Shown here piece by piece: positions 54,357 to 63,630 of a stretch of DNA of 63,630 nt. This DNA comes from Burkholderiaceae bacterium (lineage in GTDB: Bacteria; Pseudomonadota; Gammaproteobacteria; Burkholderiales; Burkholderiaceae_E). The notes beneath the pieces are model-generated. The model did not search any database. It was not told the DNA's origin and was given only the letters and a program-made list of their open reading frames with translations. Within the stretch, counting starts at the first letter, position 1. Each line of letters begins with the position of its first letter. The stretch covers positions 1-63,630 of the forward strand of contig JANJTK010000230.1 in the NCBI GenBank assembly GCA_024711155.1, given 5' to 3'. The position numbers and the translations under genes are program-made.

Positions 54357-54379
54357 AAATCCTTAATAACTAAGGATTT
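54357..54379 (-). repeat. 9-bp perfect inverted repeat with T-run in the pilM leader
   Basis: AAATCCTTA-ATAAC-TAAGGATTT. On the minus strand the second arm runs into seven T residues, giving a terminator-like shape 20 bp before the pilM start. The stem is AT-rich (4 G/C of 9), so it is weak as a terminator. It lies in an unusually AT-rich island (about 54350-54440). A protein-binding site is the other option. Confidence 0.5.
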
Positions 54380-54401
54380 ACAAACATTTTCAACAATTCG
54401 C

Positions 54402-54431
54402 TTGAAATGCTACCGCCAAGCTCGATTTACT
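54402..54431 (+). promoter_or_regulatory. putative mrcA promoter (TTGAAA, 18 bp, TTTACT)
   Basis: TTGAAA at 54402-54407 and TTTACT at 54426-54431 with an 18-bp spacer match sigma-70 boxes at 4-5 of 6 positions each. The gap to the mrcA ATG is ~185 bp. A second, weaker -10-like TATAGA lies at 54567-54572. Confidence 0.45.
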
Positions 54432-54615
54432 GTAAAGCCTTTTCTGCCGCCGATCGCGATCCGACGCTTCCATCCGTCGCACGGCACCGACCATCCGGCA
54501 GGCGCACAGCGTGCGGGGGGCATGGGCGGTCGATCGCGCCGGTCGCGTGGCGGCGCACACGATCCGTATAGAATCGGCGCACAGCGGCGCGGACCAGGAG
54601 TCCGCGGATGCGCGC

Positions 54616-56964
54616 ATGACCGACCCCCAGAACCGCCGACGACCCCGCCCGCAGCCCACAAGGACGAACTGGCTTCGCCTCGGCCTCGCGCTGCTCGCCG
54701 TCCCCCTCGCACTCGGCATCGCGGGCGCGCTCGCGCTGGCCGTCGCACTGCTGCTCGTCAACGACCGGCTCCCACCGCTCGACGCGGTGGTCGACTACCG
54801 ACCGCGGATTCCGCTGCGCGTCTATTCGGCCGACGGTCACCTGATCGGCGAGTTCGGCGAAGAGCGGCGCACCTTCGTCGACGTCGAGGACGTTCCCCGG
54901 GTCGTGCGCAACGCCGTGCTCGCCGCCGAGGACCGACGCTTCTTCGAGCACACCGGCATCGACCTGATCGGGGTCGCGCGGGCGGCGCTCGTCAACCTGT
55001 TCGCCGGGGGCACCGAGCAGGGCGCGAGCACGATCACGATGCAGCTCGCGCGCGAGTTCTTCCTGTCGTCGGAGCGCACCTACACGCGCAAGATCGTCGA
55101 GATCCTGCTCGCGCTGCGCATCGAGGAGAACCTGAGCAAGGACCAGATCTTCGAGCTGTACCTGAACCAGATCTACCTCGGCAAGCGCGCCTACGGCTTC
55201 GCGGCGGCGTCGCAGACCTACTTCGGCAAGCCGCTGGCGGCGCTGACCGCCGCGGAGGCCGCGGTGCTTGCCGGACTGCCGAAGGCGCCGTCGCGATTCA
55301 ATCCGATGGTCAACCCGAAGCGCGCGATCGAGCGCCAGCGATACATCCTCGGCCGCATGCACGAGGAAGGAATGCTCTCCGACGGCGAATACGCGTCGGC
55401 GCTGAAGCAGCCGCTGGTCTTCGTGCCCGGTCGCAGCGACTACCCGGTGCATGCGCCGTACGTCGCCGAGCTGGCTCGCCAGCTCGCGTTCGACATGTAC
55501 CGCGAGGACATCTATTCGGCCGGCCTGAAGATCTACACCACCATCCTCGCCGACGACCAGCGGGCCGCCAACGCGGCGCTCGAGGAAGGCGTGCTCGACT
55601 ACGACCGACGCCACGGCTTCCGCGGCCCCGAGCGCATGCTCGCGCTGCCCGCCGACCCGGCCGCAGCGGAAAACCTGATCGAGACCGCGATCGGCGACGA
55701 CCACGACGTCGGGCGCTTCCTGGCGGCCGTGGTGCTCGACGCGACTCCGGCGCGGGTGCGGGTCTCGCGCGGCCGCAACGGCACGATCGAGGTGTCGGGC
55801 GACGGCCTGAAGCTGGTCGCCGCCGCGCTCAGGGCCAATGCGCCGGCGTCGCGGCGACTCGAGCGCGGCGCGGTCGTGCGCATCGTCGACAACGGCAAGG
55901 GCGCATACGCGATCGCGCAGCTGCCGGAGGTCCAGGCTGCGCTGGTGGGCATCGACGCGCGGACCGGCGCCGTGCGCGCGATGGTCGGCGGCTTCGACTT
56001 CGAGCGCAACAAGTTCAACCGCGTGACGCAGGCCTGGCGGCAGCCGGGCTCGAGCTTCAAGCCGTTCGTGTATTCCGCGTCGCTCGACAAGGGCTTCATG
56101 ACCAGCACCGTGATCAACGACGCGGCGGTCGAGATCGACCCGGCGCGCACCGGCGGCCAGCTGTGGGAACCGAAGAACTACGACGGAAAGTTCGAGGGGC
56201 CGATGACGATGCGCGCGGCGCTCGCGCGCTCGAAGAACATGGTGTCGATCCGGCTGGTCGACGCGATCGGCCCGCACTACGCGCAGGACTACGTGACGCG
56301 TTTCGGCTTCGACGCCGAGCGTCATCCGCCGTACCTGACGATGGCGCTCGGCGCCGGATCGGTGACGCCGTGGCAGATGGCGCGCGCGATCGCCGTGTTC
56401 GCCAACGGCGGCTACCGGATCGAGCCGCACGTCGTGTCGCGGATCACCGACGCGAACGGGCGCCTGCTGGCGAGCGCGCACCCGGTGCAGGCCGGCGACG
56501 AGTCGGCGCGCGCAATCGACGCGCGCAACGCGTTCCTGATGGACAGCATGCTGGGCGACGTCGTGCGAATGGGCACCGCGACCCGCGCACAGACGCTGCG
56601 CCGCAAGGACATCGCCGGCAAGACCGGCACCACCAACGACTCGTTCGACGCCTGGTTCGCGGGCTACAACCCGCGCATCGCGGCGGTCGCGTGGGTCGGC
56701 TTCGACCAGCCGCGCAAGCTCGGCGATCGCGAGACCGGCGGCGGCCTCGCGCTGCCGATCTGGATCAGGTACATGGCGACCGCGCTGAAGGGCGTGCCCG
56801 AGCAGCCGCGCGAGATTCCGCAAGGCGTCGTCACGGTCGACGGCGAGTACTACCTCGCCGAGACGCAACCGGGCCAGGGGGTCGCCGCGCTCGGCCTGGA
56901 GGATGACGCGAGCCTGAACGAAGGTGGCGGCGCCGCCCCAGGCTCCGACAGGAGCGCGTTCTGA
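54616..56964 (+). CDS. mrcA: penicillin-binding protein 1A (transglycosylase/transpeptidase)
   Basis: 782 residues from ATG 54616. There is one N-terminal membrane anchor (about 17-43). The glycosyltransferase domain has Glu105 in LAAEDRRFFEHTGID and EQGASTITMQLAREFF. The transpeptidase domain has SSFK (Ser479), SKN in ARSKNMVSIR and KTGTTND (Lys669). It polymerises and cross-links peptidoglycan in the periplasm. It is divergent from pilM, as is usual in betaproteobacteria, and is followed by lptM after 1 bp. Confidence 0.95.
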   Translation: MTDPQNRRRPRPQPTRTNWLRLGLALLAVPLALGIAGALALAVALLLVNDRLPPLDAVVDYRPRIPLRVYSADGHLIGEFGEERRTFVDVEDVPRVVRNAVLAAEDRRFFEHTGIDLIGVARAALVNLFAGGTEQGASTITMQLAREFFLSSERTYTRKIVEILLALRIEENLSKDQIFELYLNQIYLGKRAYGFAAASQTYFGKPLAALTAAEAAVLAGLPKAPSRFNPMVNPKRAIERQRYILGRMHEEGMLSDGEYASALKQPLVFVPGRSDYPVHAPYVAELARQLAFDMYREDIYSAGLKIYTTILADDQRAANAALEEGVLDYDRRHGFRGPERMLALPADPAAAENLIETAIGDDHDVGRFLAAVVLDATPARVRVSRGRNGTIEVSGDGLKLVAAALRANAPASRRLERGAVVRIVDNGKGAYAIAQLPEVQAALVGIDARTGAVRAMVGGFDFERNKFNRVTQAWRQPGSSFKPFVYSASLDKGFMTSTVINDAAVEIDPARTGGQLWEPKNYDGKFEGPMTMRAALARSKNMVSIRLVDAIGPHYAQDYVTRFGFDAERHPPYLTMALGAGSVTPWQMARAIAVFANGGYRIEPHVVSRITDANGRLLASAHPVQAGDESARAIDARNAFLMDSMLGDVVRMGTATRAQTLRRKDIAGKTGTTNDSFDAWFAGYNPRIAAVAWVGFDQPRKLGDRETGGGLALPIWIRYMATALKGVPEQPREIPQGVVTVDGEYYLAETQPGQGVAALGLEDDASLNEGGGAAPGSDRSAF

Positions 56965-56965
56965 A

Positions 56966-57205
56966 ATGACGCGCGAGCACCGCAGCCGCAGCGCCCCGCA
57001 GCGCGGAACTCGCGGCGCCGTCGCGCGCCGGATCGCCGCGCTGCTCGCGGCGGCGACGCTGCTCGCCGCCTGCGGGCAGCGCGGACCGCTCTACCTGCCC
57101 GATTCGCGCCCCGCGAAGAAGCTCGCGCTCGCGCCCGTGCCACCGGGCGCAGCCAGCGAGCCGGGCCCATCCACGCGCTCCCGGGGCGCCGCGATCCGCG
57201 ACTGA
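56966..57205 (+). CDS. lptM: LptM (YifL)-family small lipoprotein
   Basis: 79 residues. There is an Arg-rich N-terminus, a hydrophobic core and a lipobox TLLAACGQRGPLYLPD; the CGxxGPLYxP sequence after the lipidated Cys is the LptM/YifL signature. In E. coli LptM helps the LptDE translocon mature. It sits just upstream of lysA, the same neighbourhood as E. coli yifL (near lysA-like/dapF genes). The tail is Pro/Ser/Arg-rich. Confidence 0.88.
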   Translation: MTREHRSRSAPQRGTRGAVARRIAALLAAATLLAACGQRGPLYLPDSRPAKKLALAPVPPGAASEPGPSTRSRGAAIRD

Positions 57206-57247
57206 CCGCGCACCCGACACTTCTCACCCGCAACGAGCCTCCCCCCG

Positions 57248-58507
57248 ATGGACACCTTCTGCTACCGCGAGCGCTCGCTGACGGTCGACGGTCTCGACCT
57301 GGCGGCGATCGCCGAGCGCTTCGGCACGCCCACCTACGTCTACTCGAAGCGGGCGATCGTCGATGCGTTCCGCGAGTTCCGCAGCGCAGCCGCGGGACGC
57401 AAGGTCCTGGTCTGCTACGCGCTGAAGGCGAACTCGAACCTCGCGGTGATCGACCTCCTGGCGCGCGAAGGAGCCGGCTTCGACATCGTGTCCGGCGGAG
57501 AACTGGCACGCGTGATCGCCGCCGGGGGCGATCCGTCGAAGGTCGTGTTCTCGGGCGTCGGCAAGCGCGAGGACGAGATGCGCGCCGCGCTCGAAGCCGG
57601 CGTGCGCTGCTTCAACGTCGAATCGGAAAGCGAGTTGCAGCGGCTCGATCGCGTCGCCGGACAGGTCGGCCGGCGCGCGCCGGTCTCGCTGCGTGTGAAC
57701 CCCGACGTCGACGCCGGCACCCACCCGTACATCTCGACCGGGCTGCGCGAGAACAAGTTCGGCATCGCGCACGACCGCGCGCTCGACGCGTATCGGGCGG
57801 CCGCGCAGCTCCCGAACCTCGAGGTCCGCGGCATCGACTGCCACATCGGCTCGCAGATCACCTCGATCGAGCCGTTTCTCGCCGCGCTCGACAAACTGCT
57901 CGAGCTGGTCGACGCGCTGCACGCAGAAGGCATCGTGCTCGAACACCTCGACCTCGGCGGCGGCCTCGGGATCCGCTACGAGGACGAGCAGCCGCCGTCG
58001 CGCGACGCGCTGTTCGCCGCGGTCTTCGAGCGCCTCGACCGGCACCCGCGCGGCCGGTCGTGGCAGCTGATGTTCGAGTTCGGCCGTTCGATCGTCGGCA
58101 ACGCCGGCGTGCTGCTCACCCGCGTCGAATACCTGAAGCGCAACGGCGAGCGCCGCTTCGCGATCGTCGACGCAGCGATGAACGACCTGATGCGGCCCGC
58201 GCTCTACGACGCGTACCACTCGGTGCGACCGGTGCAGCTGCGCGACGACGAGCCGCAACGCTACGACGTGGTCGGCCCGGTGTGCGAATCCGGCGACTGG
58301 CTGGCGCGGGGCCGGGTCCTCGCGCTGGCCGAGGGAGACCTGCTCGCGATCGGTTCGGCCGGCGCCTACGGCATGGCGATGGCGTCGAACTACAACACGC
58401 GGCCGCGCGCGGCCGAGGTCATGGTCGACGCAGGCGCGGTGCACCTCGTGCGTGAGCGCGAGTCGGTCGAGTCGCTATTCGCGCTCGAGCGACGCCTGCC
58501 GGGCTGA
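57248..58507 (+). CDS. lysA: diaminopimelate decarboxylase
   Basis: 419 residues. The PLP lysine is Lys60 in CYALKANSNLAV. Other fold III features are HIGSQITSIEPF, LDLGGGLGIRYE, EFGRSIVGNAG and the substrate Cys in GPVCESGDWLA. It makes lysine from meso-diaminopimelate in the cytoplasm. Its last 33 bp overlap the end of msrQ on the other strand. Confidence 0.96.
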   Translation: MDTFCYRERSLTVDGLDLAAIAERFGTPTYVYSKRAIVDAFREFRSAAAGRKVLVCYALKANSNLAVIDLLAREGAGFDIVSGGELARVIAAGGDPSKVVFSGVGKREDEMRAALEAGVRCFNVESESELQRLDRVAGQVGRRAPVSLRVNPDVDAGTHPYISTGLRENKFGIAHDRALDAYRAAAQLPNLEVRGIDCHIGSQITSIEPFLAALDKLLELVDALHAEGIVLEHLDLGGGLGIRYEDEQPPSRDALFAAVFERLDRHPRGRSWQLMFEFGRSIVGNAGVLLTRVEYLKRNGERRFAIVDAAMNDLMRPALYDAYHSVRPVQLRDDEPQRYDVVGPVCESGDWLARGRVLALAEGDLLAIGSAGAYGMAMASNYNTRPRAAEVMVDAGAVHLVRERESVESLFALERRLPG

Positions 58508-59194
58508 ACCGCGCGCAGCGGCCGCGCGACGGCTCGCGGCCGCTGCGGCGACGCCCCTCGCACCGAGCAGCACCGCCACGACCAGCGCCCAGGCGAGCGG
58601 CTCGGCGAAGTCGTTCTTTCCCGCCTTGTGCAGCGCATAGTGAAGCACGGCCAGCACGACGGCCGCGTAGACGAGCCGGTGCAACTGGCGCCAGCGGCGT
58701 CCGAGGCGCCGGATCGCGGCGTCGGTCGACGTCGCTGCGAGCGGCAGCAGCAGCGCGAACGCCGCGAAGCCGAGCGCGACGAAGGGCCGCCGCGCAACGT
58801 CCGCGACCATCGCGCGCACGTCGAACCAGTGCTCGAACCACAGCCAGGCGCCGAAGTGCAGCGCCGCATACAGGAAGGCGAGCAACCCGAGCATGCGGCG
58901 CAGCCGCACGAGCCAGTGCCACCCCGACAGCCGGCGCAGCGGCGTCACCGCCAGCGTCGCGCACAGCAGCGCCAGGGTCCAGGTGCCGGTCGAGCGCGTC
59001 ACGAACTCGACCGGGTTCGCGCCCAGCGCGTCCGCATGGCCGAGGGCCACCAGCCGCGCGAGCGGCGCCAGCCCTGCCGCGAGAACGGCGGCCCGAACCC
59101 AGGCGAACGAGCGCAGCCAGCGCTGTCCGCTGCGCGCAGTCCCTGGAGCCGGTCGGCGCGCCAGCTCGTGCCAGCGCCGGTTCGCGCCAGGCAC
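58475..59194 (-). CDS. msrQ: MsrQ, haem b membrane subunit of the MsrPQ methionine sulfoxide reductase
   Basis: 239 residues from GTG 59194, which shares one base with the msrP stop (TAGTG). It has about six membrane helices. Haem-ligand His residues are in YAALHFGAWLWFEHW and LHRLVYAAVVLAVLHYALH, typical of the YedZ/ferric reductase-like family. It takes electrons from quinol and passes them to MsrP. The C-terminal tail is Ala/Arg-rich. Confidence 0.9.
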   Translation of the reverse strand: MPGANRRWHELARRPAPGTARSGQRWLRSFAWVRAAVLAAGLAPLARLVALGHADALGANPVEFVTRSTGTWTLALLCATLAVTPLRRLSGWHWLVRLRRMLGLLAFLYAALHFGAWLWFEHWFDVRAMVADVARRPFVALGFAAFALLLPLAATSTDAAIRRLGRRWRQLHRLVYAAVVLAVLHYALHKAGKNDFAEPLAWALVVAVLLGARGVAAAAASRRAAAARGSARQASLERE

Positions 59195-60168
59195 TAGAAG
59201 GACTGGCGCAGGTCCATGCCCGCGTACAGCGACGCGACCTGTTCGCCGTAGCCGTTGAACATCAGCGTCGGCCGCTTGCGCTGCAACAGGCCGTCTTCGC
59301 CGATCCGGCGCTCCGCCGCCTGCGACCAGCGCGGGTGGCTGACCTGCGGATTGACGTTCGAGTAGAAGCCGTACTCGCGCGGCGCCGCGCGGTTCCAGCT
59401 CGTCGTCGGCTGGCGCTCGACGAAGCGGATCCGCACGATCGACTTCGCGCTCTTGAAGCCGTACTTCCACGGCACCACGACGCGCACCGGCGCGCCGTTC
59501 TGCCGCGGCAGCGTCTCGCCGTACAGGCCGACCGCGAGCAGCGTCAACGCGTGCATCGCTTCGTCCAGGCGCAGGCCCTCGACGTAGGGCCACTCGAGCA
59601 CCGGCGAGCTCAGCCCCGGCATCTGCGCCGGATCGGCGAGCGTCTCGAACTCCACGAACCTCGCGTTGCCGGTGGGCTGCACCCGCCGGATCAGCTCGGC
59701 CAGCGGATAGCCGACCCACGGGATCACCATCGACCACCCCTCGACGCAGCGCATCCGGTAGACGCGCTCCTCGAGCGGGGCGAGCCGCAGCAGGTCGTCG
59801 ACGTCGAAGACACGCGGCCGCGCCACCTCACCGTCGACCCGGATCGTCCACGGACGAATCCGCAGCGAATGCGCGTACCGCGCGGGATCGTCCTTTTCGG
59901 TGCCGAACTCGTAGAAGTTGTTGTAGCCGGTAACGTGCTCGCGAGACGTCGGGCGCTCGATGGTCGAGTGCGCGCCGGGGCGCGTCGCCAGCCGTGTACC
60001 CGCCCCCGGCGACGCCGCCGGAGCGGCTGCCAGTGCGGAAGGAATTGCCGTGGAGCCCGCGGCCGCTGCCAGCGCAGCGCCCAGCAGCGAGCGGCGCTTT
60101 TCGTACGCGACGCGCGGCGTGATTTCGGAGCTTGCCGGGTCGACCCGGCGACGGTGGCGAATCAGCAT
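59194..60168 (-). CDS. msrP: MsrP, periplasmic molybdopterin methionine sulfoxide reductase
   Basis: 324 residues from ATG 60168 with GAGGAG upstream. A Tat signal is visible ([17 protein letters not shown], Arg25-Arg26). The molybdenum-binding Cys is Cys141 in [15 protein letters not shown]; conserved [16 protein letters not shown] and [14 protein letters not shown] follow. It repairs oxidised methionine in periplasmic proteins, using electrons from MsrQ. It ends in TAG. Confidence 0.93.
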   Translation of the reverse strand: MLIRHRRRVDPASSEITPRVAYEKRRSLLGAALAAAAGSTAIPSALAAAPAASPGAGTRLATRPGAHSTIERPTSREHVTGYNNFYEFGTEKDDPARYAHSLRIRPWTIRVDGEVARPRVFDVDDLLRLAPLEERVYRMRCVEGWSMVIPWVGYPLAELIRRVQPTGNARFVEFETLADPAQMPGLSSPVLEWPYVEGLRLDEAMHALTLLAVGLYGETLPRQNGAPVRVVVPWKYGFKSAKSIVRIRFVERQPTTSWNRAAPREYGFYSNVNPQVSHPRWSQAAERRIGEDGLLQRKRPTLMFNGYGEQVASLYAGMDLRQSF

Positions 60169-60298
60169 CCCGGACTCCTCTCGCCGGGCGCTCCATCGCG
60201 TCACCCGCGCGCGCGGCGCGCGGGGGGGAGCCGCCTTCGGACGGCCCCTGGGCTCAGTGCTCGGGGACGGCGCGCGAATCGCGCCGCGCCCGTTGCGA

Positions 60299-60949
60299 TC
60301 AGCGCAGGCCGGCGATGTAGTCTGACACCGCCTTGATCTCGCGGTCGGAAAGCCGCTCGGAGATCGCGGTCATCTGCGCGCTGTTGCGGCGCGCGTTCTG
60401 GCGGAAGGCCACCAGCTGCGCCTCGGTGTACTCGGCGAACTGGCCGTGCAGGCGCGGATACAGCGACGGGATGCCCGCGCCGCTGGGTCCATGGCAACCG
60501 GCGCACGCGGGCACGCCTTTCGACAGGATGCCCCCGCGATAGATGCGCTGCCCGAGCTCGACGAGCGACTTGTCGCGGGCCGCCGCCGGCTTCAGCGGCT
60601 GCGCCGCGTAGTAGGCCGCGACGCTGCGCGCGTCCGCCTCGGAGAGCATCGACGCGAAGCCCATCATCAGCGGGCTCGCGCGCTCTGCCTCGGTCGCGCC
60701 CTGCTTGAGCTTGAAGTTCGCGAGCTGGCGCGCAAGGTAATCGAGGTGCTGGCCCGCGATCTTCGGGTTCGCGGGATCCTGGCTGTTGCCATCGACGCCG
60801 TGGCAGGCGACGCAGACGGTCTTCGCGAGTTCCTCGCCGCGCTTCAGGTCAGGACGCGCCGGATCGGCGGCGGGCGCCTGCGCGAACACGCTGCCTGCAA
60901 GCAGCAAGGTCGAGGCCACGAGGGCGGTAATCGGTCTGGCTCGGAGCAT
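60299..60949 (-). CDS. di-haem cytochrome c4-type protein
   Basis: 216 residues with a signal peptide (cleavage near FAQA-PA, about 23). Two cytochrome c domains: CVACH (46-50) and CAGCH (149-153), with Met ligands likely in [10 protein letters not shown] and NSAQMTAIS. It is a periplasmic electron carrier, probably between the bc1 complex and the cbb3 oxidase encoded in this same window. It is divergent from engB. The 130 bp between it and msrP shows no clear feature. Confidence 0.92.
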   Translation of the reverse strand: MLRARPITALVASTLLLAGSVFAQAPAADPARPDLKRGEELAKTVCVACHGVDGNSQDPANPKIAGQHLDYLARQLANFKLKQGATEAERASPLMMGFASMLSEADARSVAAYYAAQPLKPAAARDKSLVELGQRIYRGGILSKGVPACAGCHGPSGAGIPSLYPRLHGQFAEYTEAQLVAFRQNARRNSAQMTAISERLSDREIKAVSDYIAGLR

Positions 60950-61002
60950 GGGACAAACCCGGCAAACGCCGGGCGGCGGGACGCGCCCGGCTCAAACCGC
61001 GG

Positions 61003-61012
61003 ATTGTACAAT
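61003..61012. promoter_or_regulatory. palindromic ATTGTACAAT: overlapping -10 boxes for cytochrome c4 and engB
   Basis: The palindrome contains TACAAT on both strands (61007-61012 plus, 61008-61003 minus), so either gene could use it. For the minus strand an ATGACC box lies 18 bp upstream (4 of 6 to TTGACA); none is clear for the plus strand. The two promoters would compete. Confidence 0.45.
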
Positions 61013-61065
61013 ACGCACCCTCAGGCGGTCATCCCGATCGTCGCATCGCGTCGGGCCTCGCTGCC

Positions 61066-61716
61066 TTGGCTTCCCTGCTCCTGACCGCACGCTTCGCGAT
61101 CACCGTCGCGCGACTCGACCAGCTTCCGGCCGATCAGGCCGCGCCCGAGGTCGCCTTCGTCGGCCGCTCCAACGCCGGCAAGTCGTCGGCGATCAACGCG
61201 CTGTGCCAGCAGAAGCGCCTGGCGTTCGCCAGCAAGACCCCGGGCCGCACGCAGGCGCTGAACTATTTCGCTCTCGGCCCGGCGCACCTGCCGCCGCGCG
61301 CGTTCCTGGTCGACACGCCGGGCTACGGGTTCGCCACCGCGCCGCTGGAGGTCAAGCGCGCGTGGGACCAGCTCGCGGGCCGCTTCCTGGCCCAGCGCGC
61401 CAACCTGGCAGGCGTCGTGCTGGTGCTCGACATCCGCCGCGGCCTCACGGCGCTCGACCGCACGCTGCTCGGATGGCTGCGTCCCGACACGCCGCTGCTG
61501 GTGCTGCTGACGAAGTCGGACAAGCTCGGGCAGGCGCAGCGCGCCGCCGCGATGCGCGACGTGGAGCAGGCGCTGCGCGCGGACGGCATCCCGAATCCGG
61601 CCGCTCTGCTATCTTTCTCGGCGACGCGCCAGTCCGGCCTCGACGAGGCGCGCGACTTCATCGGCGAGTGGTTCGCCCGGGACACCGGCGAGCCCGGCGA
61701 GACCCCCAAAGGCTGA
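61066..61716 (+). CDS. engB: ribosome biogenesis GTP-binding protein YihA/YsxC
   Basis: 216 residues from TTG 61066; there is no in-frame ATG or GTG between the promoter and this point, and MASLLLTARFAITVARLDQLP fits the family's start. G motifs: GRSNAGKSS (33-41), DTPGYGFA, and TKSDKLGQ. It is an essential GTPase for 50S subunit assembly. It lies 45 bp before hemB. Confidence 0.92.
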   Translation: MASLLLTARFAITVARLDQLPADQAAPEVAFVGRSNAGKSSAINALCQQKRLAFASKTPGRTQALNYFALGPAHLPPRAFLVDTPGYGFATAPLEVKRAWDQLAGRFLAQRANLAGVVLVLDIRRGLTALDRTLLGWLRPDTPLLVLLTKSDKLGQAQRAAAMRDVEQALRADGIPNPAALLSFSATRQSGLDEARDFIGEWFARDTGEPGETPKG

Positions 61717-62781
<1,065 letters not shown>

Positions 62782-62806
62782 CGGGTCTCCCGGGCCCGAG
62801 AGCCCC

Positions 62807-63184
62807 TCAGCGGGGCGGCACGCGCGTCTCGGCGATCGCCCAGCTCGCGTAGGCAGGCCACACCGCGTCGGGCGCGATGGCGACGATCTCGGGCACCTCG
62901 TAGGGGTGCAGTTCCTTCAGGCGCTGCTGGCAGGCGGCGTAGCGCCTGCGCGTGGTCTTCACGAGCAGCGTGACCTCATCGGCCTCCTCGACCTTCCCTT
63001 GCCAGCGGTAGACCGAACGGCACGCGCCCAGGATGTTGACGCAGGCGGCGAGTCGCTCCGCGACGAGGGCGTGCGCGATCCCGGCCGCCGCGTCGCCGTC
63101 CGGCACGTTGCTCAGGACGAGCAGCAGCCCGTCCGGCGGGGGCGTTCGGACCGGCTCCGGCACGGAGCGCCCGGCATCGTCCAT
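62807..63184 (-). CDS. cutA: divalent-cation tolerance protein CutA
   Basis: 125 residues. CutA1 core: LLVLSNVPDGDAAAGIAHAL, ERLAACVNILGACRSVYRWQ, VTLLVKTTRRRY and ELHPYEVPEIVAI. It forms trimers resembling PII proteins. Its link to copper tolerance in E. coli is historical and its real role is unclear. It is convergent with hemB (25-bp gap) and 31 bp after rplQ. Confidence 0.93.
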   Translation of the reverse strand: MDDAGRSVPEPVRTPPPDGLLLVLSNVPDGDAAAGIAHALVAERLAACVNILGACRSVYRWQGKVEEADEVTLLVKTTRRRYAACQQRLKELHPYEVPEIVAIAPDAVWPAYASWAIAETRVPPR

Positions 63185-63215
63185 GTCGGCGGCGCGGCAG
63201 CCCGCCAGGCCGGGC

Positions 63216-63611
63216 TCAGCTCGCGGCCTGCTCGCCTTCCCCGTCAGCAGGCTCCGGTCGATCCATCAGCTCGACCAGCGCCATCGGGGCGGCGTCGCCC
63301 TCGCGGAAGCCGAACTTGAGGATGCGCAGGTAGCCGCCGTTGCGCGCGGCGTAGCGCGGCCCGAGCTCGTCGAACAGCTTGACGACCATCTCGCGGTCGC
63401 GCAGGCGGTCGAACGCCAGGCGACGGTTCGCCAGCGAAGGCTTGCGGCCGAGCGTGATGATCGGCTCGACGACGCGGCGCAGCTCCTTCGCCTTCGGCAG
63501 CGTGGTCTTGATCAGCTCGTGCCGCAGCAGCGAGTTGCACATGTTGCGCAGCATCGCCTCGCGATGGGCGCTGGTGCGGTTCAGTTTGCGTAGTCCGTGA
63601 CGGTGACGCAT
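63216..63611 (-). CDS. rplQ: 50S ribosomal protein L17
   Basis: 131 residues. It starts [20 protein letters not shown], the invariant L17 opening, with [19 protein letters not shown] and [20 protein letters not shown]. It is a large-subunit protein near the exit tunnel. By the usual order it ends the alpha operon (rpoA-rplQ), whose upstream genes lie beyond the window. A short acidic tail ([11 protein letters not shown]) follows the core. Confidence 0.97.
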   Translation of the reverse strand: MRHRHGLRKLNRTSAHREAMLRNMCNSLLRHELIKTTLPKAKELRRVVEPIITLGRKPSLANRRLAFDRLRDREMVVKLFDELGPRYAARNGGYLRILKFGFREGDAAPMALVELMDRPEPADGEGEQAAS

Positions 63612-63630
63612 GACGGTTTCCTCGCGTGCT

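Noticed and set aside
62782-62806. Terminator between hemB and cutA
   Set aside because: A GC-rich, partly symmetric stretch is present but it has no T-run on either strand.

Overview
The window is a gene-dense, high-GC chromosomal segment (roughly 70% G+C by eye) of a betaproteobacterium, most likely in the order Burkholderiales. The clearest evidence is the block lptM–mrcA divergent from pilMNOPQ–aroK–aroB–dgt–gltB–gltD, together with lysA, msrPQ, cytochrome c4, engB, hemB, cutA and rplQ. No rRNA, tRNA, insertion sequence, prophage or CRISPR array was seen. Neighbouring genes very often overlap by a stop/start (ATGA, GTGA or TTGA), and GTG and TTG starts are common.

Layout. 1–2236 (+): 3' half of a multisubunit Mrp-type cation/H+ antiporter operon (D, cut by the window edge, then E, F, G). 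2187–10643 (-): a seven-gene fatty-acid oxidation operon headed by a TetR regulator (acyl-CoA dehydrogenase, DUF2147 protein, FadN-type hydroxyacyl-CoA dehydrogenase/hydratase, FadA thiolase, alpha/beta hydrolase, and a crotonase that looks like an enoyl-CoA isomerase). 10845–11288 (-): hotdog thioesterase. 11635–15826 (+): MscS-like channel, CPA2-type cation/H+ antiporter, YbdK-type gamma-glutamyl ligase and a class-I amidotransferase-fold gamma-glutamyl hydrolase. 15845–21514 (-): an operon running FmdB zinc ribbon, DUF502, aspS, nudB, EEP phosphatase, clsB. 21668–24091 (-): thrH, ssb, MFS transporter. 24225–27128 (+): uvrA. 27098–28887 (-): mtnA and a class II aldolase. 29025–37740 (+): SafE-like protein and the complete cbb3 oxidase locus ccoI-S-N-O-Q-P-G-H. 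37822–38292 (+): MaoC-like protein. 38362–46109 (-): amidase, gltD, gltB. 46359–54337 (-): dgt, aroB, aroK, pilQPONM. 54616–58507 (+): mrcA, lptM, lysA. 58475–60949 (-): msrQ, msrP, cytochrome c4. 61066–62781 (+): engB, hemB. 62807–63611 (-): cutA, rplQ.

Taken together the segment describes an aerobic/microaerobic, fatty-acid-using, probably type IV-piliated organism. The cbb3 locus carries its own copper-ATPase and assembly factors, and cytochrome c4 is a plausible electron donor to it. gltBD, aroBK, lysA and hemB supply ammonium assimilation, aromatic amino acids, lysine and haem.

The most unusual observation is an in-frame amber codon in gltB that splits an otherwise intact ~1605-codon gene. 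Other points are the loss of a conserved Asp in CcoI, a 12-bp tandem repeat encoding an (Ile-Gly-Pro-Ala)n tail on CcoS, an mtnA–aldolase pair suggestive of the DHAP shunt, and a hairpin/U-tract in the FmdB leader. I did not find convincing evidence of a wholly new system; most of the window is recognisable core genome.
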